A DNA stretch of 64,000 nucleotides from Kaistia sp. 32K (GCF_016629525.1 NZ_AP024269.1:5074501-5138500), one strand, 5' to 3'. Shown: positions 52,464 through 62,075, numbered from the stretch's first letter. The notes: generated by a model not told the origin, from the sequence alone. Numbers and translations: made by a program.

Positions 52464-52497
52464 CCAGAGGGTCCGGAGAGGAATCCAGACCCTCTGG
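52464..52497. other. Hairpin in the gap between binding-protein and ATPase genes
   Basis: CCAGAGGGTC / GACCCTCTGG with a 14-base loop that can pair further. In many ABC operons such a structure protects the 3' end of the binding-protein message so that more of it is made than of the membrane parts. That role is inferred. Confidence 0.55.
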
Positions 52498-52512
52498 GCG
52501 AGACGGGGACGC

Positions 52513-53532
52513 TTACTTGAAGAAGCGGGTCTTGGCGTCGTCGGCCGACAGCGCCTGCGTCACCGACCAGTGGCCGGGCTTGCCTTCGGCAGCCTTCAGA
52601 GCGTCAGCAAGGTTGGCGTTGTCGATGAACGGGATCTCGAGGAACACGGCATTGCCATAGACGCCACCGAAAATGCCGTCCTTGAACTTGTTGCCCTGCA
52701 GCTCGAGCACGGCGACGTTGAGGGCCGAAGCCATCACGCCGGGCGGGTTCACCGAAGCGGCCGAGTTGTACTTGCCGGCAGACCAGATATCGAGGAAGTC
52801 CTTGCGGACTTCGCCGGTAGCCGCGATGTTGGCAGTCTTGCCTGCGGCTTCAATGGCACGCCATGCACCGGCGGCCATGCCGTCCTGCACGTAGACGCCG
52901 TTGATGTCGGGGTAGGTGGCGAGCAGGTTCTGCATGGTCTGCTGACCCTGCGCCTGATCCCAGTTCGCGTTGGCCGCGTTGACGATCTTGATATCCGGAT
53001 ACTTGGCCAGGACTTCGTTGCAACCCGCAGCGCGCATTTCGTTGGCCGGGTGACCCGCAACGCCGTTGATGGTCACGACGTTGCCCTTGCCTTCGAGGGT
53101 CTCGGCGAGCCACTGGCAACCTTTGCGGCCGTATTCGGTCTGGTCGATTCCGACATAGGTGGCGTCCGGCGAAGAGACTTCGGCGTCGGTCGCGATGACC
53201 AGAATGCCCGCTTCCTTGGCCTGCGAGAAGATCGGGTCAAAAGCGGTCGGGCTGTTCGGGTTGATGATGATGGCGTTGACGCCCTGATTGATCATGTTGC
53301 GCACGGCGCCGATCTGGCCCTGGACATCAACGTCGGAGCTCTGGATGACCAGCTCGACGTCCACGCCCTTTTCTTTCCAGGCAGCGGCAGCGGCTTGCGC
53401 CTCTGCGATCATCTGGGTGCGCCACTCGGATCCGACCCAGCCATTGCTGAGGCCAATCTTGAATGTGTCGGCAAAAGCGGTGCTGCTCATCAGTGCGAAC
53501 GCGGCAGTGGCCAGAACCATGGTCTTGGTCAT
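52513..53532 (-). CDS. Sugar-type ABC transporter substrate-binding protein
   Basis: 339 residues from ATG 53532 (GGAGGAGAACAAG upstream). Signal peptide MTKTMVLATAAFALMSSTAFA. Mature start DTFKIGLSNGWVGSEWRTQMIAEAQAAAAAWKEKGVDVELVIQSSDVDVQGQIGAVRNMINQGVNAIIINPNSPTAFDP is typical of the ribose/galactose family. First gene of the LacI-controlled operon. Ligand not readable; the Gfo/Idh/MocA partner suggests a sugar or inositol. Confidence 0.93.
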   Translation of the reverse strand: MTKTMVLATAAFALMSSTAFADTFKIGLSNGWVGSEWRTQMIAEAQAAAAAWKEKGVDVELVIQSSDVDVQGQIGAVRNMINQGVNAIIINPNSPTAFDPIFSQAKEAGILVIATDAEVSSPDATYVGIDQTEYGRKGCQWLAETLEGKGNVVTINGVAGHPANEMRAAGCNEVLAKYPDIKIVNAANANWDQAQGQQTMQNLLATYPDINGVYVQDGMAAGAWRAIEAAGKTANIAATGEVRKDFLDIWSAGKYNSAASVNPPGVMASALNVAVLELQGNKFKDGIFGGVYGNAVFLEIPFIDNANLADALKAAEGKPGHWSVTQALSADDAKTRFFK

Positions 53533-53605
53533 CTTGTTCTCCTCCGAATGTGCCGGGCCTATTCCGGCTCCGTCGTGCTCGTCGACTGGCACGCTAAGCT
53601 CAGGA

Positions 53606-53619
53606 TGTAACCGGTTACA
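53606..53619. promoter_or_regulatory. LacI-family operator
   Basis: TGTAACCGGTTACA, a perfect 14-base palindrome with the central CG typical of LacI-family sites (general form TGNAANCGNTTNCA). It lies 74-87 bases before the binding-protein ATG at 53532. Confidence 0.85.
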
Positions 53620-53625
53620 GATCGA

Positions 53626-54330
53626 GTCAAGCGAAAGCTCCGCGACGTGTCGCTGGACATAGCGGCCGGCCAGAGCATCGCGCAGCTGGGTCGCAGCGGC
53701 TCGGGCAAGGGCACGCTCGGCCGGTCGCTCGAAGCCCAGAAGCAGCCGGACGGCGGCACCGTCTCCTTCTCCGGTAGGAATGTAAGAGACCTCTCGGGCG
53801 ACGCCTTCAGGCACTATCGCCGCTCGGTCAAGGTGGTCTTCCAGGACTCGTTCGACACCGTGAAGCCGCACCATGGGACGGCCGCATCGTCGCCAAACCG
53901 CTGCATCACCTGGCCGCACTCGGCGCAGACGAGCGCAACCGCGAATCCGTTCGCTGCTGACCTAGGTTGGCCTCTTGCCCGACGACGCCCGCAAGCTCTT
54001 CATCCAGATGGGCGGCGGTCAGTTGCAGCGTGTCTGCATCGCCACCGCCATCGCGCCGAACCCGCAGCTGTTGGTGCTGTACGAGGCGGTCTCCGATCTC
54101 GACCACATGCTGCAGATGCAGATGATCGCGCTTCTGAAGGCGTCGGAGTCGACGCTGAAGATGGCGGTCCTGTTCATCACGCGCCACCTGCGGCTAGTGC
54201 GTCTGTTCTGCAGCTGGCGGAAGGCCGGATCCAGGAGGACGAGCTGGTTCTCCGTGCTTGGGGCGGCGCTCGGACGAGGTACGTCTCCTGTAGGCGCAAT
54301 CCTGACAGCATTGCCGACACTCTGCGCGTC
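53626..54330 (+). pseudogene. Decayed oligopeptide ABC ATPase (OppF/DppF-like)
   Basis: Similarity to OppF-type ATPases is spread over three frames. The first gives VSLDIAAGQSIAQLGRSGSGKGTLGRSL and VKVVFQDSFDTVKPHHG. A second continues GRIVAKPLHHLAALGADERNRESVR. A third has a stop and then VGLLPDDARKLF-QMGGGQLQRVCIATAIAPNPQLLVLYEAVSDLD...AVLFITRHLRLVR. The signature SGGQ is GGGQ and the Walker B Asp is Tyr. The N-terminus is missing. At least two frameshifts and one stop make it nonfunctional. It is divergent from the LacI-controlled operon. Confidence 0.8.
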
Positions 54331-54513
54331 CGGCACCTTAGAGAAGTAGAATCCTTTTAGCGAGAACTGGGAGCGAAAGGCGACCAATTGAATGTTGGGC
54401 AGCCAGGTTCATCGCATGCATGGTTGCCCAAGGACGTCCTGCATAGTCCCGCCTCTCTGCTCACAGAAGACGCCTGCTCGATTCCACCGATAAACATAAG
54501 TGATTGATTTTAT

Positions 54514-54589
54514 TGGTGGAGCCGAGGGGAATCGAACCCCTGACCTCTGCAGTGCGATTGCAGCGCTCTCCCATCTGAGCTACGGCCCC
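54514..54589 (-). tRNA. tRNA-Ala (anticodon CGC), CCA encoded
   Basis: On the minus strand the 76 bases start GGGGCCGTAGCTCAGATGGG and end in TCCACCA. The acceptor stem pairs GGGGCCG with CGGCTCC (including G-U), the D-arm is GCTC/GAGC, the anticodon stem CTGCA/TGCAG encloses ATCGCAC with anticodon CGC, and the T-arm carries GGTTCGATTCC. CGC reads GCG, an alanine codon frequent in this GC-rich genome. Confidence 0.97.
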
Positions 54590-54766
54590 GTCGCGTCGCG
54601 ACGGCGGCCATTTAGGGGGTGGTGCGGATGGCTGTCAAGCGGTTGTGACGGCCGGGCGGACCGGAGGCCCCGGCGATGATTGCCAACGGGCGCGGGTTGC
54701 GGCGCGGGCAACGCGCCGCTACATGAGAAGCTTCAGAAGTCTCCAAGACCGCCTCCGGAAACCCCC

Positions 54767-55057
54767 ATGCGCGCCATCCTCGACGTCGTTATGATCGCCC
54801 TCGATCTCTATTGGTGGGTCGTCATCGCCAGCGCCATCTTCAGCTGGCTGTTTGCCTTCGGCGTGGTCAACCCGCGCAACCAGGTGGTCAATGCGATCGG
54901 CCGGTTCCTGTACCAGGCGACCGAGCCGGCGCTGCGCCGGATCCGCGCCTTCATGCCCAATCTCGGCGCGATCGACATCTCGCCCGTCATCCTGCTGCTC
55001 GGCATCATCCTGATCCAGCAGGTCATCATCCGCTACGTCTACCCCAACGTCTTTTGA
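54767..55057 (+). CDS. YggT family membrane protein
   Basis: 96 residues from ATG 54767. Two hydrophobic blocks ([28 protein letters not shown] and [26 protein letters not shown]) flank the conserved [31 protein letters not shown], the YGGT domain signature. A small inner-membrane protein; in other bacteria linked to division or osmotic stress. It overlaps the DUF167 gene, a pairing kept across Alphaproteobacteria. Confidence 0.92.
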   Translation: MRAILDVVMIALDLYWWVVIASAIFSWLFAFGVVNPRNQVVNAIGRFLYQATEPALRRIRAFMPNLGAIDISPVILLLGIILIQQVIIRYVYPNVF

Positions 55058-55371
55058 GTGAGGCGGGCTTCTTTCGCGTCGGCGACGGCCATGTCGTGGT
55101 CCAGCTGCGGCTGACGCCGAAGGGAGGCCGCGACGGGCTGGACGGCGTCGGCCAGCTCGCCGACGGAAGGCAGATCCTGCAGGCGCGCGTGCGCGCCGCG
55201 CCCGACAAGGGAGCGGCCAATGCCGCCGTCGAGGCGGTGCTGGCAAAGGCGCTCGGCGTGCCGCGTTCGGCGGTGGCGCTCATTTCCGGCCATACCGCGC
55301 GGCTGAAGAGTGTTCGCGTCGATGGCGATGTCGGGGCGATCATGGCGCGGCTCGAAGCGCTCGCCGGGTAG
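55054..55371 (+). CDS. DUF167 (UPF0235) family protein
   Basis: 105 residues from TTG 55054, overlapping the YggT stop. The body [15 protein letters not shown]...[51 protein letters not shown] is the full DUF167 domain. Function unknown, but the YggT-DUF167 order is conserved. Confidence 0.88.
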   Translation: MSEAGFFRVGDGHVVVQLRLTPKGGRDGLDGVGQLADGRQILQARVRAAPDKGAANAAVEAVLAKALGVPRSAVALISGHTARLKSVRVDGDVGAIMARLEALAG

Positions 55372-55482
55372 CCGCCGGACATGCATCTGCCGGAGCCGGA
55401 GTGACTCCTTGCCTCCCCCTGAGGAGACCCTCGCAGAACACCGAAGGTCGCCACGCAGCCCACGGCTTATGGACAGGGCATC

Positions 55483-55589
55483 GTCACCCCGGCGGAGGCC
55501 GGGGCCCATAAACACTGGCCAAGAAATCTTTAGCTCAGTCTTATCGCCGCAGGCCTGAGTGTCTGGATCCCGGCCTTCGCCGGGATGAC
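55483..55589. repeat. Inverted pair of intergenic palindromic elements
   Basis: GTCACCCCGGCGGAGGCC... (55483-55508) and TGGATCCCGGCCTTCGCCGG... (55564-55589) are inverted copies with about 22 of 26 bases matching. This is the CCCGGCCTTCGCCGGGATGAC type of repeat common between genes in Alphaproteobacteria. The gap 55372-55727 around them contains no gene. Confidence 0.7.
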
Positions 55590-55727
55590 GGCTAAGGGCT
55601 GCAAAATCCGATCCGCGCGATGAAGGTGGTGTTGCGCGAAGGCCTTCTGAGGGGAGCCGAAGCGCCGGGATCGATCTCGCGCACCGGCCTCTTCGGTCGA
55701 AGGAAGGACCGGGCGCGGGAAGAAGGC

Positions 55728-56213
55728 TCAGTGCGTGTAGAGGCCGCGCAGCGAGCGTTCGGGCCAGAGGATGTCGCGGATGCGCCAGCCTTCGTCGAGG
55801 CGGACGAGCCGCATCTCGATCAGCTTCGGCTCGCCGAAATTCTTGAAGGTGATGGTGCCGTCGGCGCGGTCGGGCGTCGTCGCCTCGACGCTGACGAGCA
55901 GCTCGGTGATGTCCCAGTCCTGCGCGTCGATGAATGGGTCGCCGTCGAGCTTCGAGACGTCGCCGAGCGCCGCCGCCTCGTCGCTGTCGGCGACGATCAG
56001 CTCGGCGAGGCGCGGCTCGAACAGCGCCCGCACCGTCCCGGCATCGTCGAGCGGCACGCCCTCGCCGCCGTTCTCGTAGCGTTGATAGATCGCCGCGACG
56101 AAGGCTTCCGGATCGTCGGCGGCAACCGACGACCCGGCTTGTGTCGAAGCGAAGCCCACGCCGAGCGTCGCAACCAGCAAGAGGTGCGCGACGCCGCGCC
56201 GCGTGAGCGCCAT
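55728..56213 (-). CDS. Exported protein, DUF3828-like
   Basis: 161 residues with a signal peptide (MALTRRGVAHLLLVATLGVGFASTQAGSSVA). The mature domain reads EAFVAAIYQRYENGGEGVPLDD...FEPRLAELIVADSD...GDPFIDAQDWDITELLVSVEATTPDRADGTITFKNFGEPKLIEMRLVRLDEGWRIRDI, the NTF2-like layout of DUF3828. Likely periplasmic; function unknown. Four bases downstream of ppa, so co-transcribed with it. Confidence 0.75.
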   Translation of the reverse strand: MALTRRGVAHLLLVATLGVGFASTQAGSSVAADDPEAFVAAIYQRYENGGEGVPLDDAGTVRALFEPRLAELIVADSDEAAALGDVSKLDGDPFIDAQDWDITELLVSVEATTPDRADGTITFKNFGEPKLIEMRLVRLDEGWRIRDILWPERSLRGLYTH

Positions 56214-56217
56214 CGGA

Positions 56218-56748
56218 TCAGGCCTTCTTGGCGCGCTCGATGGCGTCGACGATCAGCTGCTGCGCCTCGTCGATGTCGCCCCAGCCCGTGATCTCGACCC
56301 ACTTGCCGTTCTCGAGATCCTTGTAGTGGCGGAAGAAGTGCTCGATCTGCTGCAGCGTGATCTCGGGCAGGTCCTTGTAGGACTTCACGTTCTCGTAGCG
56401 GCGGGTCAGCTTGGTCGACGGCACGGCCAGGATCTTCTCGTCCTCGCCGCCCTCGTCGCGCATCTTGAGCACGCCGACCGGGCGGCAGCTCATGATCGCG
56501 CCGGGAACGATGGCGCGCTGGTTGGCGACGAGCACGTCGATCGGGTCGCCGTCGCCGCAGAGCGTGTGCGGGACGAAGCCGTAATTGCCGGGATAGCGCA
56601 TCGGCGTATAGAGGAAGCGGTCGACGTAGAGCGCGCCGGCGTCCTTGTCCATTTCGTACTTGATCGGCTCGCCGCCGACCGACACCTCGATGATGACGTT
56701 GATGTCGTGCGGGGGATTCTTGCCGATCGGAACAGCATCGATGCGCAT
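56218..56748 (-). CDS. ppa: Inorganic pyrophosphatase
   Basis: A 176-residue soluble family I pyrophosphatase, the normal bacterial length. The catalytic signature DGDPIDV is present with [12 protein letters not shown] before it and the later KSYKDLP and [21 protein letters not shown]. It hydrolyses pyrophosphate to drive biosynthesis. GAGGTA lies upstream of the ATG. Confidence 0.97.
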   Translation of the reverse strand: MRIDAVPIGKNPPHDINVIIEVSVGGEPIKYEMDKDAGALYVDRFLYTPMRYPGNYGFVPHTLCGDGDPIDVLVANQRAIVPGAIMSCRPVGVLKMRDEGGEDEKILAVPSTKLTRRYENVKSYKDLPEITLQQIEHFFRHYKDLENGKWVEITGWGDIDEAQQLIVDAIERAKKA

Positions 56749-56878
56749 GGGGAGTACCTCAGGTGAAAAGGGCGGCTACCCTTTACGGGGCACGAACCCG
56801 GCCCGCAAGTGCCAATCCACCGCGGCGCAGCATCGACGATCGGGTTTTGGATAGGGGGTAGCAGAGCCGGCGAAGCTC

Positions 56879-57391
56879 TCAACCGCGCGCGAAAGCGAAG
56901 GCGACCTTGGCCAGCGTCTTGTCGCCGAAGCGCTCGCTGCCGCGCGCTACCTTGCGGCCGCCGGCATTCTTGTAGAAGCGGCAGGCACCCTCGTTTTCGG
57001 CCAGCGCCCAGACGACGGCGGAATCGAAGCCGTGCCGGAGCAGTTCGCGCCGCGCCGCCAGGAAAAGCCGCGTGCCGAGGCCGACGCCCTGATATTCGGG
57101 GCGGATGTAGATTTCGTAGATCTCGCCGCGCTGGACCAGGTTTCGCGCCCGGTTGGGGCCGAAGGTGGCGTAGCCGACCACCATGCCGCCGACGTCGATG
57201 ACGACGATGCCGGTGCCGCGCCGTATGGCCCGGCTCCACCACGCCTCGCCGCGTCGCGTAATCATGCGGCCGAGTTCGCGGGCGGGTATCAACCCGTCAT
57301 AGGCTTGTCGCCAAGCACTGTCGTGAACCGCGGTGATCGCCCCCGCGTCACTTGCTTCTGCTCGACGGACTCCGATCGACAGCGTGCTCAT
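56879..57391 (-). CDS. GNAT-family N-acetyltransferase
   Basis: 170 residues from ATG 57391 (an in-frame TTG lies 9 bases upstream). The acetyl-CoA loop is RPEYQGVGLGTRLF, preceded by RGEIYEIYI and followed by WALAENEGACRFYKNAGG. Acceptor substrate unknown. It stands alone between ppa and typA. Confidence 0.9.
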   Translation of the reverse strand: MSTLSIGVRRAEASDAGAITAVHDSAWRQAYDGLIPARELGRMITRRGEAWWSRAIRRGTGIVVIDVGGMVVGYATFGPNRARNLVQRGEIYEIYIRPEYQGVGLGTRLFLAARRELLRHGFDSAVVWALAENEGACRFYKNAGGRKVARGSERFGDKTLAKVAFAFARG

Positions 57392-57498
57392 GCCGATCAA
57401 GATATGTCCGCTCTGCGCGTCGGGGAAGGGGGTTTTTACGTTTGCATGACTGACGTTGGGTCAGTATGCGCCGGCCGGCGGTCGCCGCTTGGCCAAAG

Positions 57499-57529
57499 GA
57501 GGCCGGCGCGCGGATCGCGCGCCGGCCTC
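57499..57529 (-). terminator. Terminator-like hairpin after typA
   Basis: GAGGCCGGCGCGCG-GAT-CGCGCGCCGGCCTC, a perfect 14-base stem. On the minus strand it is followed by only CTTTGG, so the T-run is weak. It lies 35 bases beyond the typA stop. Confidence 0.6.
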
Positions 57530-57563
57530 GATCGTGTCTTGTCTCAGCCCGGCTTAGCCCGGC

Positions 57564-59384
57564 TCAGCCCGCCTTGGCGGAGCGGTCGGCGCGCTTGCGC
57601 TCGGTCGGGTCGAGGATCGCCTTGCGCAGGCGGATCGACTTCGGCGTGACCTCGACCAGTTCGTCGTCCGAGATCCAGGACAGCGAACGCTCCAGCGTCA
57701 TGCGGATCGGCGGGGTGAGGCGGACGGCCTCGTCCTTGCCGGCGGCGCGCACGTTCGAGAGCTTCTTGCCCTTGAGCACGTTCACTTCGAGGTCGTTGTC
57801 GCGGGTATGCTCGCCGACGATCATGCCGCCATAGACCTTCCAGCCGGGCTCGATCATCATCGGGCCGCGGTCCTCGAGGTTCCACAGCGCGAAGGCGACG
57901 GCCTCGCCCTGGTCGGTCGAGATCAGCACGCCGTTGCGGCGGCCGGGGATCTCGCCCTTGTGCGGGGCATAGGCGTGGAACAGGCGGTTCATGATCGCCG
58001 TGCCGCGCGTGTCGGTCAGGAGCTCGCCCTGGTAGCCGATCAGGCCGCGGGTCGGCGCATGGAAGACGAGGCGCTGGCGGTCGCCGCCGGAGGAGCGCAG
58101 CTCGATCAGGTCGGCCTTGCGCTCCGACATCTTCTGCACGACGACGCCGGAATGCTCCTCGTCGACGTCGATGATGACTTCCTCGATCGGCTCCAGCGTC
58201 TCGCCGGAAAGGTCCTTCTGGAACACGACGCGCGGACGCGACACGGCCAGCTCGTAGCCCTCGCGGCGCATGTTCTCGATCAGGATGGCGAGCAGAAGTT
58301 CGCCGCGGCCGGAAACGATGAAGGAGTCCTTCTCGGAGGATTCCTGGATCTTCAGCGCGACATTGCCTTCCGCTTCCTTCATCAGGCGGTCGCGGATCAT
58401 GCGGCTGGTGACCTTGTCGCCTTCGGTGCCGGCGAGCGGGCTGTCATTGACCATGAAGGTCATCGACACGGTCGGCGGGTCGATCGGCTGCGCCTTGATC
58501 GGCTCGGTGACGGCCGGGTCGGCGAAGGTGTCGGCGACGGTGCCTTTGGTCATGCCGGCGATCGCGACGATGTCGCCCGCCACGCCTTCCTCGATCGGCT
58601 GACGCTCGATGCCGCGGAAAGCCAGGATCTTGGAGACGCGGAACTGCTCGACGGTCGAGCCGTCCTGCGACAGCACCTTGAGCATCTGGGTCGGCTTGAC
58701 GGTGCCCGAGGTGATGCGGCCGGTGATCAGGCGTCCGAGATAGGGGTTGGATTCGAGCAGCGTTCCGATCATGCGGAACGGGCCTTCCTCGATATGCGGC
58801 TCGGGCACGTGCTTCAGCACCAGCTCGAACAGCGGCGCCATGCCTTCTTCATGCGAGGCGTCGGGCGAATTGGCCATCCAACCGTTCTTGCCGGATCCGT
58901 ACAGGATCGGGAAGTCGAGCTGCTCGTCGGTGGCGTCGAGGGCGGCGAAGAGGTCGAACACCTCGTTCACGACTTCCTGGATGCGGGCGTCGGCCTTGTC
59001 GACCTTGTTGATCGCGACGATCGGCTTCAGGCCGAGCTTCAGCGCCTTGCCGACGACGAACTTGGTCTGCGGCATCGGGCCTTCGGCGGCGTCGACCAGC
59101 ACGATCACGCCGTCGACCATGTTCAGGATGCGCTCGACCTCGCCGCCGAAATCGGCGTGGCCCGGCGTATCGACGATGTTGATGCGGGCATCATGCCAGG
59201 TGATCGAGGTCGCCTTGGCCAGGATGGTGATGCCGCGCTCCTTCTCGATGTCGTTCGAATCCATGACGCGCTCGGCGACGCGCTGGTTGTCACGGAAGGA
59301 GCCGGACTGCTGCAGCAGCTTGTCCACGAGTGTTGTCTTGCCATGATCGACGTGCGCGATGATGGCGATATTGCGAAGAGTCAT
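57564..59384 (-). CDS. typA: Ribosome-associated translational GTPase TypA/BipA
   Basis: 606 residues from ATG 59384. G motifs: AHVDHGKTTLVD (G1), RGITI (G2), DTPGHADFGGEV (G3), NKVDK (G4). EF-G-like domains follow, and the C-terminal region LIGYQGELLTDTRGTAIMNRLFHAYAPHKGEI is specific for TypA. It acts in ribosome assembly and stress adaptation. Confidence 0.97.
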   Translation of the reverse strand: MTLRNIAIIAHVDHGKTTLVDKLLQQSGSFRDNQRVAERVMDSNDIEKERGITILAKATSITWHDARINIVDTPGHADFGGEVERILNMVDGVIVLVDAAEGPMPQTKFVVGKALKLGLKPIVAINKVDKADARIQEVVNEVFDLFAALDATDEQLDFPILYGSGKNGWMANSPDASHEEGMAPLFELVLKHVPEPHIEEGPFRMIGTLLESNPYLGRLITGRITSGTVKPTQMLKVLSQDGSTVEQFRVSKILAFRGIERQPIEEGVAGDIVAIAGMTKGTVADTFADPAVTEPIKAQPIDPPTVSMTFMVNDSPLAGTEGDKVTSRMIRDRLMKEAEGNVALKIQESSEKDSFIVSGRGELLLAILIENMRREGYELAVSRPRVVFQKDLSGETLEPIEEVIIDVDEEHSGVVVQKMSERKADLIELRSSGGDRQRLVFHAPTRGLIGYQGELLTDTRGTAIMNRLFHAYAPHKGEIPGRRNGVLISTDQGEAVAFALWNLEDRGPMMIEPGWKVYGGMIVGEHTRDNDLEVNVLKGKKLSNVRAAGKDEAVRLTPPIRMTLERSLSWISDDELVEVTPKSIRLRKAILDPTERKRADRSAKAG

Positions 59385-59549
59385 GTGCGAATCCGAAAAG
59401 GCGCGGCGGCGTCGGACAGGTGCCTCGAGACGGCCAGCATATTTTGCGGCGCAAAATGATCGAATTGTCGGGAAAACGCAACCTCCCATCGGAGGGGCCG
59501 CGCGCCTCGCGAGGCGTTTCAAGGCGCAAAGTAATGATCAAACAATTTC

Positions 59550-59579
59550 TTGACTTTCACGCCATCATTTATCTATAAT
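59550..59579 (+). promoter_or_regulatory. Sigma70-like promoter of the MarR gene
   Basis: TTGACT (59550-59555), 18 bases, then a perfect TATAAT (59574-59579). It lies 36 bases before the MarR start. Just downstream ATAATCTGACTATCTTAT has short inverted ends (ATAA/TTAT) and could be the autoregulatory site. Confidence 0.7.
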
Positions 59580-59614
59580 CTGACTATCTTATTATCGCTC
59601 GGAGGGTCAACTTT

Positions 59615-60067
59615 TTGTCTGCCGCAACGGAAGACCCCCTCGGATTCATAGTTGTCGATGTCGCGAGACTGTTGCGGCGCCGATTTGAGAAGGCATTGGA
59701 AAATGCTGGTCTCGGTTTGACAGTAGCGGAGGCGAGGACACTTGCCTTCGTCAGTCGACATCCAGGTCTTCGTCAGTCTACCTTGGCCGATGAGCTGTGT
59801 GTCGAGCCGATGACATTGGTCGGCTTTCTGGATCGACTCGAAGCTGCGGCGCTGGTGGAACGTATTCCCGATCCGGCTGACCGGCGCGCCAAGCTGATCC
59901 GCCTGACGCCAAATGCCGCGAGCATCGTGCGCCGCATCCGCACCATCGGCAAGCAGGTGCGCGAGGATGCGGAGCGCGGCGTCGACCCCGCCTCGATCGA
60001 GACGATGCGCATCGCCCTTTTGAAGATCCAGGACAATATCCTCGCCAATGAAGGTTCCATGGCCTGA
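59615..60067 (+). CDS. MarR-family transcriptional regulator
   Basis: 150 residues; TTG start at 59615 with GGAGGG 8 bases upstream. The winged helix is GLTVAEARTLAFVSRHPGLRQSTLADELCVEPMTLVGFLDRLEAAALVERIPDPADRRAKLIRLTPNA, including the DRRAK wing typical of MarR. Target genes are not evident; it stands alone behind its own promoter. Ligand unknown. Confidence 0.92.
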   Translation: MSAATEDPLGFIVVDVARLLRRRFEKALENAGLGLTVAEARTLAFVSRHPGLRQSTLADELCVEPMTLVGFLDRLEAAALVERIPDPADRRAKLIRLTPNAASIVRRIRTIGKQVREDAERGVDPASIETMRIALLKIQDNILANEGSMA

Positions 60068-60171
60068 ACGGCAGGCCATGACAATTTTCCGGAAAACCCT
60101 CGCGCTTGAGGCACCCGGTGCCAGGCAAAGCGCGGGCCGGCCGATCTGCCCTGTGCCGTTGCCATCCGATT

Positions 60172-61098
60172 TCAGCGCTTCGCCGGCGCCACGTTGAGCA
60201 GCGCCGCCAGTTTCTCGTAGAGCGCCGGGTCGGCGGCGACGAAGCCGCCGGGATAGCCACGCTCGATGGCGTCATAGGCCTCGGGCGCCGCCGTCTGCAT
60301 CTCGGTCAGCGCCCGCAGCAGCGCCACCTTCGCCTCGTCAGGAATATCCTTGCGTACGGCATGCGGCCCGAACGGGATCAGTTCGGATTGCCAGACCACG
60401 CGCAGCGTCGACGGGGACAGCGTGCCGTTGCTCGCGAGCCGCGCGAACGGGCCGGAGCCGATCGCCGCCGAAAGCGGGTCCGTCGCCGAGGACCAGGCGG
60501 TGGCGATGTCGGCCTCGTCCTTCGCCAAAGCCGTCAGCGCGGCCTCGCTGTCGTCGGTCTCGAGGATGCGGACGAAATAGCTCTCGGGGTCGATGCCCTC
60601 GGCCGCCAGCCCGGCGAGCGGCGCCCGCCGTCCGGAAAGCGAATCCGCCGCGCCGACGGCGAGCCGCGTGTTGCGGGCGTCGGCGAGCGTCGCGATCGGG
60701 CCGTCGCTCTTCGTCACCAGCAGCGCGCGAAAGCCGCGCGCGTGGTCGACGGTCGTCGGCTGGGCGAGCGGCTCGGCGCAGTCGCAGCGCTGGTTGAGCG
60801 CGAGGTAGGCGAGCGACGACAGCACGCCATACTGGATCCGCCCGGTCGACTGCGCCTCGATCAGCGCCTCGTAATTGCGGGCCGGGAACAGCTCGACCGG
60901 CACGGCGAGGCTGTATTGCAGGTGCCAGCGGAACTTTTCCAGCCGCGCCGTCTCATAGGTGGGATTGTCGCCGGCGACGAAGCCGACCTTCAGCGTGCCG
61001 AGATCGTCGCGCCAGCTCGCCGCGGCGGGGCCGGCCGCCGGCCAGGTGGCCAGCGCGAGGGCGGCGAGGAAGAGGGCGATGCGGCGGCGCATGGACAT
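60172..61098 (-). CDS. PhnD-like phosphate/phosphonate-type binding protein
   Basis: 308 residues; signal peptide [27 protein letters not shown]. The mature part, [66 protein letters not shown], is the PhnD/SsuA-like pattern. No permease or ATPase gene is adjacent. The start overlaps the stop of add in ATGA, so it belongs to the nucleoside-salvage operon. An in-frame ATG at 61092 is an alternative start. Ligand unknown. Confidence 0.85.
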   Translation of the reverse strand: MSMRRRIALFLAALALATWPAAGPAAASWRDDLGTLKVGFVAGDNPTYETARLEKFRWHLQYSLAVPVELFPARNYEALIEAQSTGRIQYGVLSSLAYLALNQRCDCAEPLAQPTTVDHARGFRALLVTKSDGPIATLADARNTRLAVGAADSLSGRRAPLAGLAAEGIDPESYFVRILETDDSEAALTALAKDEADIATAWSSATDPLSAAIGSGPFARLASNGTLSPSTLRVVWQSELIPFGPHAVRKDIPDEAKVALLRALTEMQTAAPEAYDAIERGYPGGFVAADPALYEKLAALLNVAPAKR

Positions 61099-62075
61099 CA
61101 GCCCTCCAGTCTGGCGATGAGGCGGGCGCGCGTCGGCGCGTCGACGAAGGCGGCGTCGATGGCGGTGCGCGTCGCCTCGATGAGCGCTTCGTGCGACAGG
61201 CCTTGGTCGCCGGCGAGCCAGCCATATTCGGCGCCGATCGACGAGCGGAAATAGGGCGGATCGTCGGAGCTGACGGTGACGCGCACGCCGGCGTCGCGCA
61301 GCCGCGTGAACGGATGGCTGGCAATGTCGGGATAGAGGCCGAGCGCGACGTTGGAGCCGGGGCAGAGCTCCAGCACGATGTTCTCGTCGACGAGGCGGCG
61401 GACGAGGTCGGCGTCCTCGATGGCGCGCACGCCATGGCCGATGCGGCTGACGCCGAGATGGTCGAGCGCGTCGCGCACGCTCTCCGGCCCGCCGAACTCG
61501 CCGGCATGCACGGTGAGGCCGAGGCCGGCCTCGCCGGCGATGCGGAAGGCGTCGGCGAAATCGCGGGGATGGTGCATGCGCTCGTCGCCGGCGACGCCAA
61601 AGCCGGTGACGAGCGGGTGCGGCTCGTTCACCACCGTCTCGGCGGCGGCGAGGATGCGGTCCGGCCCATAGTGGCGCACGCCCGTGGCGATCATCCGGCC
61701 GACGATGCCGGTCGCGGCTTCCGCGTCGCGGATGCCCTGCGCCAGTCCCTCGACATAGTCGCGGTAGCTAAGGCCCGAGGCGAGCGCGTGATCGGACGAG
61801 ATGAACACCTCGCCATAGATCGCGCCCTCGGCGGCGAGGCTGGTGAAATAGGTGAAGGCGAGGTCGCGATAGTCCTCGGGCGTCCGGAAGACGGCGGCGG
61901 CGCGGTCATAGGCGTTCAGGAACGAGGTGAAGTCGTGCCAGGCGAAGGCGCCGTCGGCGTCGAACAGGCCGGAGAGGTCGATGCCGTGGCGCGCGCCGAT
62001 ATGGCGGACGAGCTCCGGCGAGGCCGCACCCTCGATGTGGCAGTGGATCTCGGCCTTCGGAATTGCAGCAACCAT
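61098..62075 (-). CDS. add: Adenosine deaminase
   Basis: A 325-residue zinc enzyme. Metal and catalytic motifs: [10 protein letters not shown] (HxH), TVHAGEFGG (His and catalytic Glu region lacking the usual HAGE variation only in context), [11 protein letters not shown] and SSDDPPYF (Asp-Asp). It converts adenosine or deoxyadenosine to inosine. It follows deoB directly, with no intergenic base between the deoB stop and the add start. Confidence 0.94.
   Translation of the reverse strand: MVAAIPKAEIHCHIEGAASPELVRHIGARHGIDLSGLFDADGAFAWHDFTSFLNAYDRAAAVFRTPEDYRDLAFTYFTSLAAEGAIYGEVFISSDHALASGLSYRDYVEGLAQGIRDAEAATGIVGRMIATGVRHYGPDRILAAAETVVNEPHPLVTGFGVAGDERMHHPRDFADAFRIAGEAGLGLTVHAGEFGGPESVRDALDHLGVSRIGHGVRAIEDADLVRRLVDENIVLELCPGSNVALGLYPDIASHPFTRLRDAGVRVTVSSDDPPYFRSSIGAEYGWLAGDQGLSHEALIEATRTAIDAAFVDAPTRARLIARLEG

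Noticed and set aside
57807..59459. 550-residue plus-strand frame
   Set aside because: Antisense of typA; His/Asp/Gly-rich with no domain.
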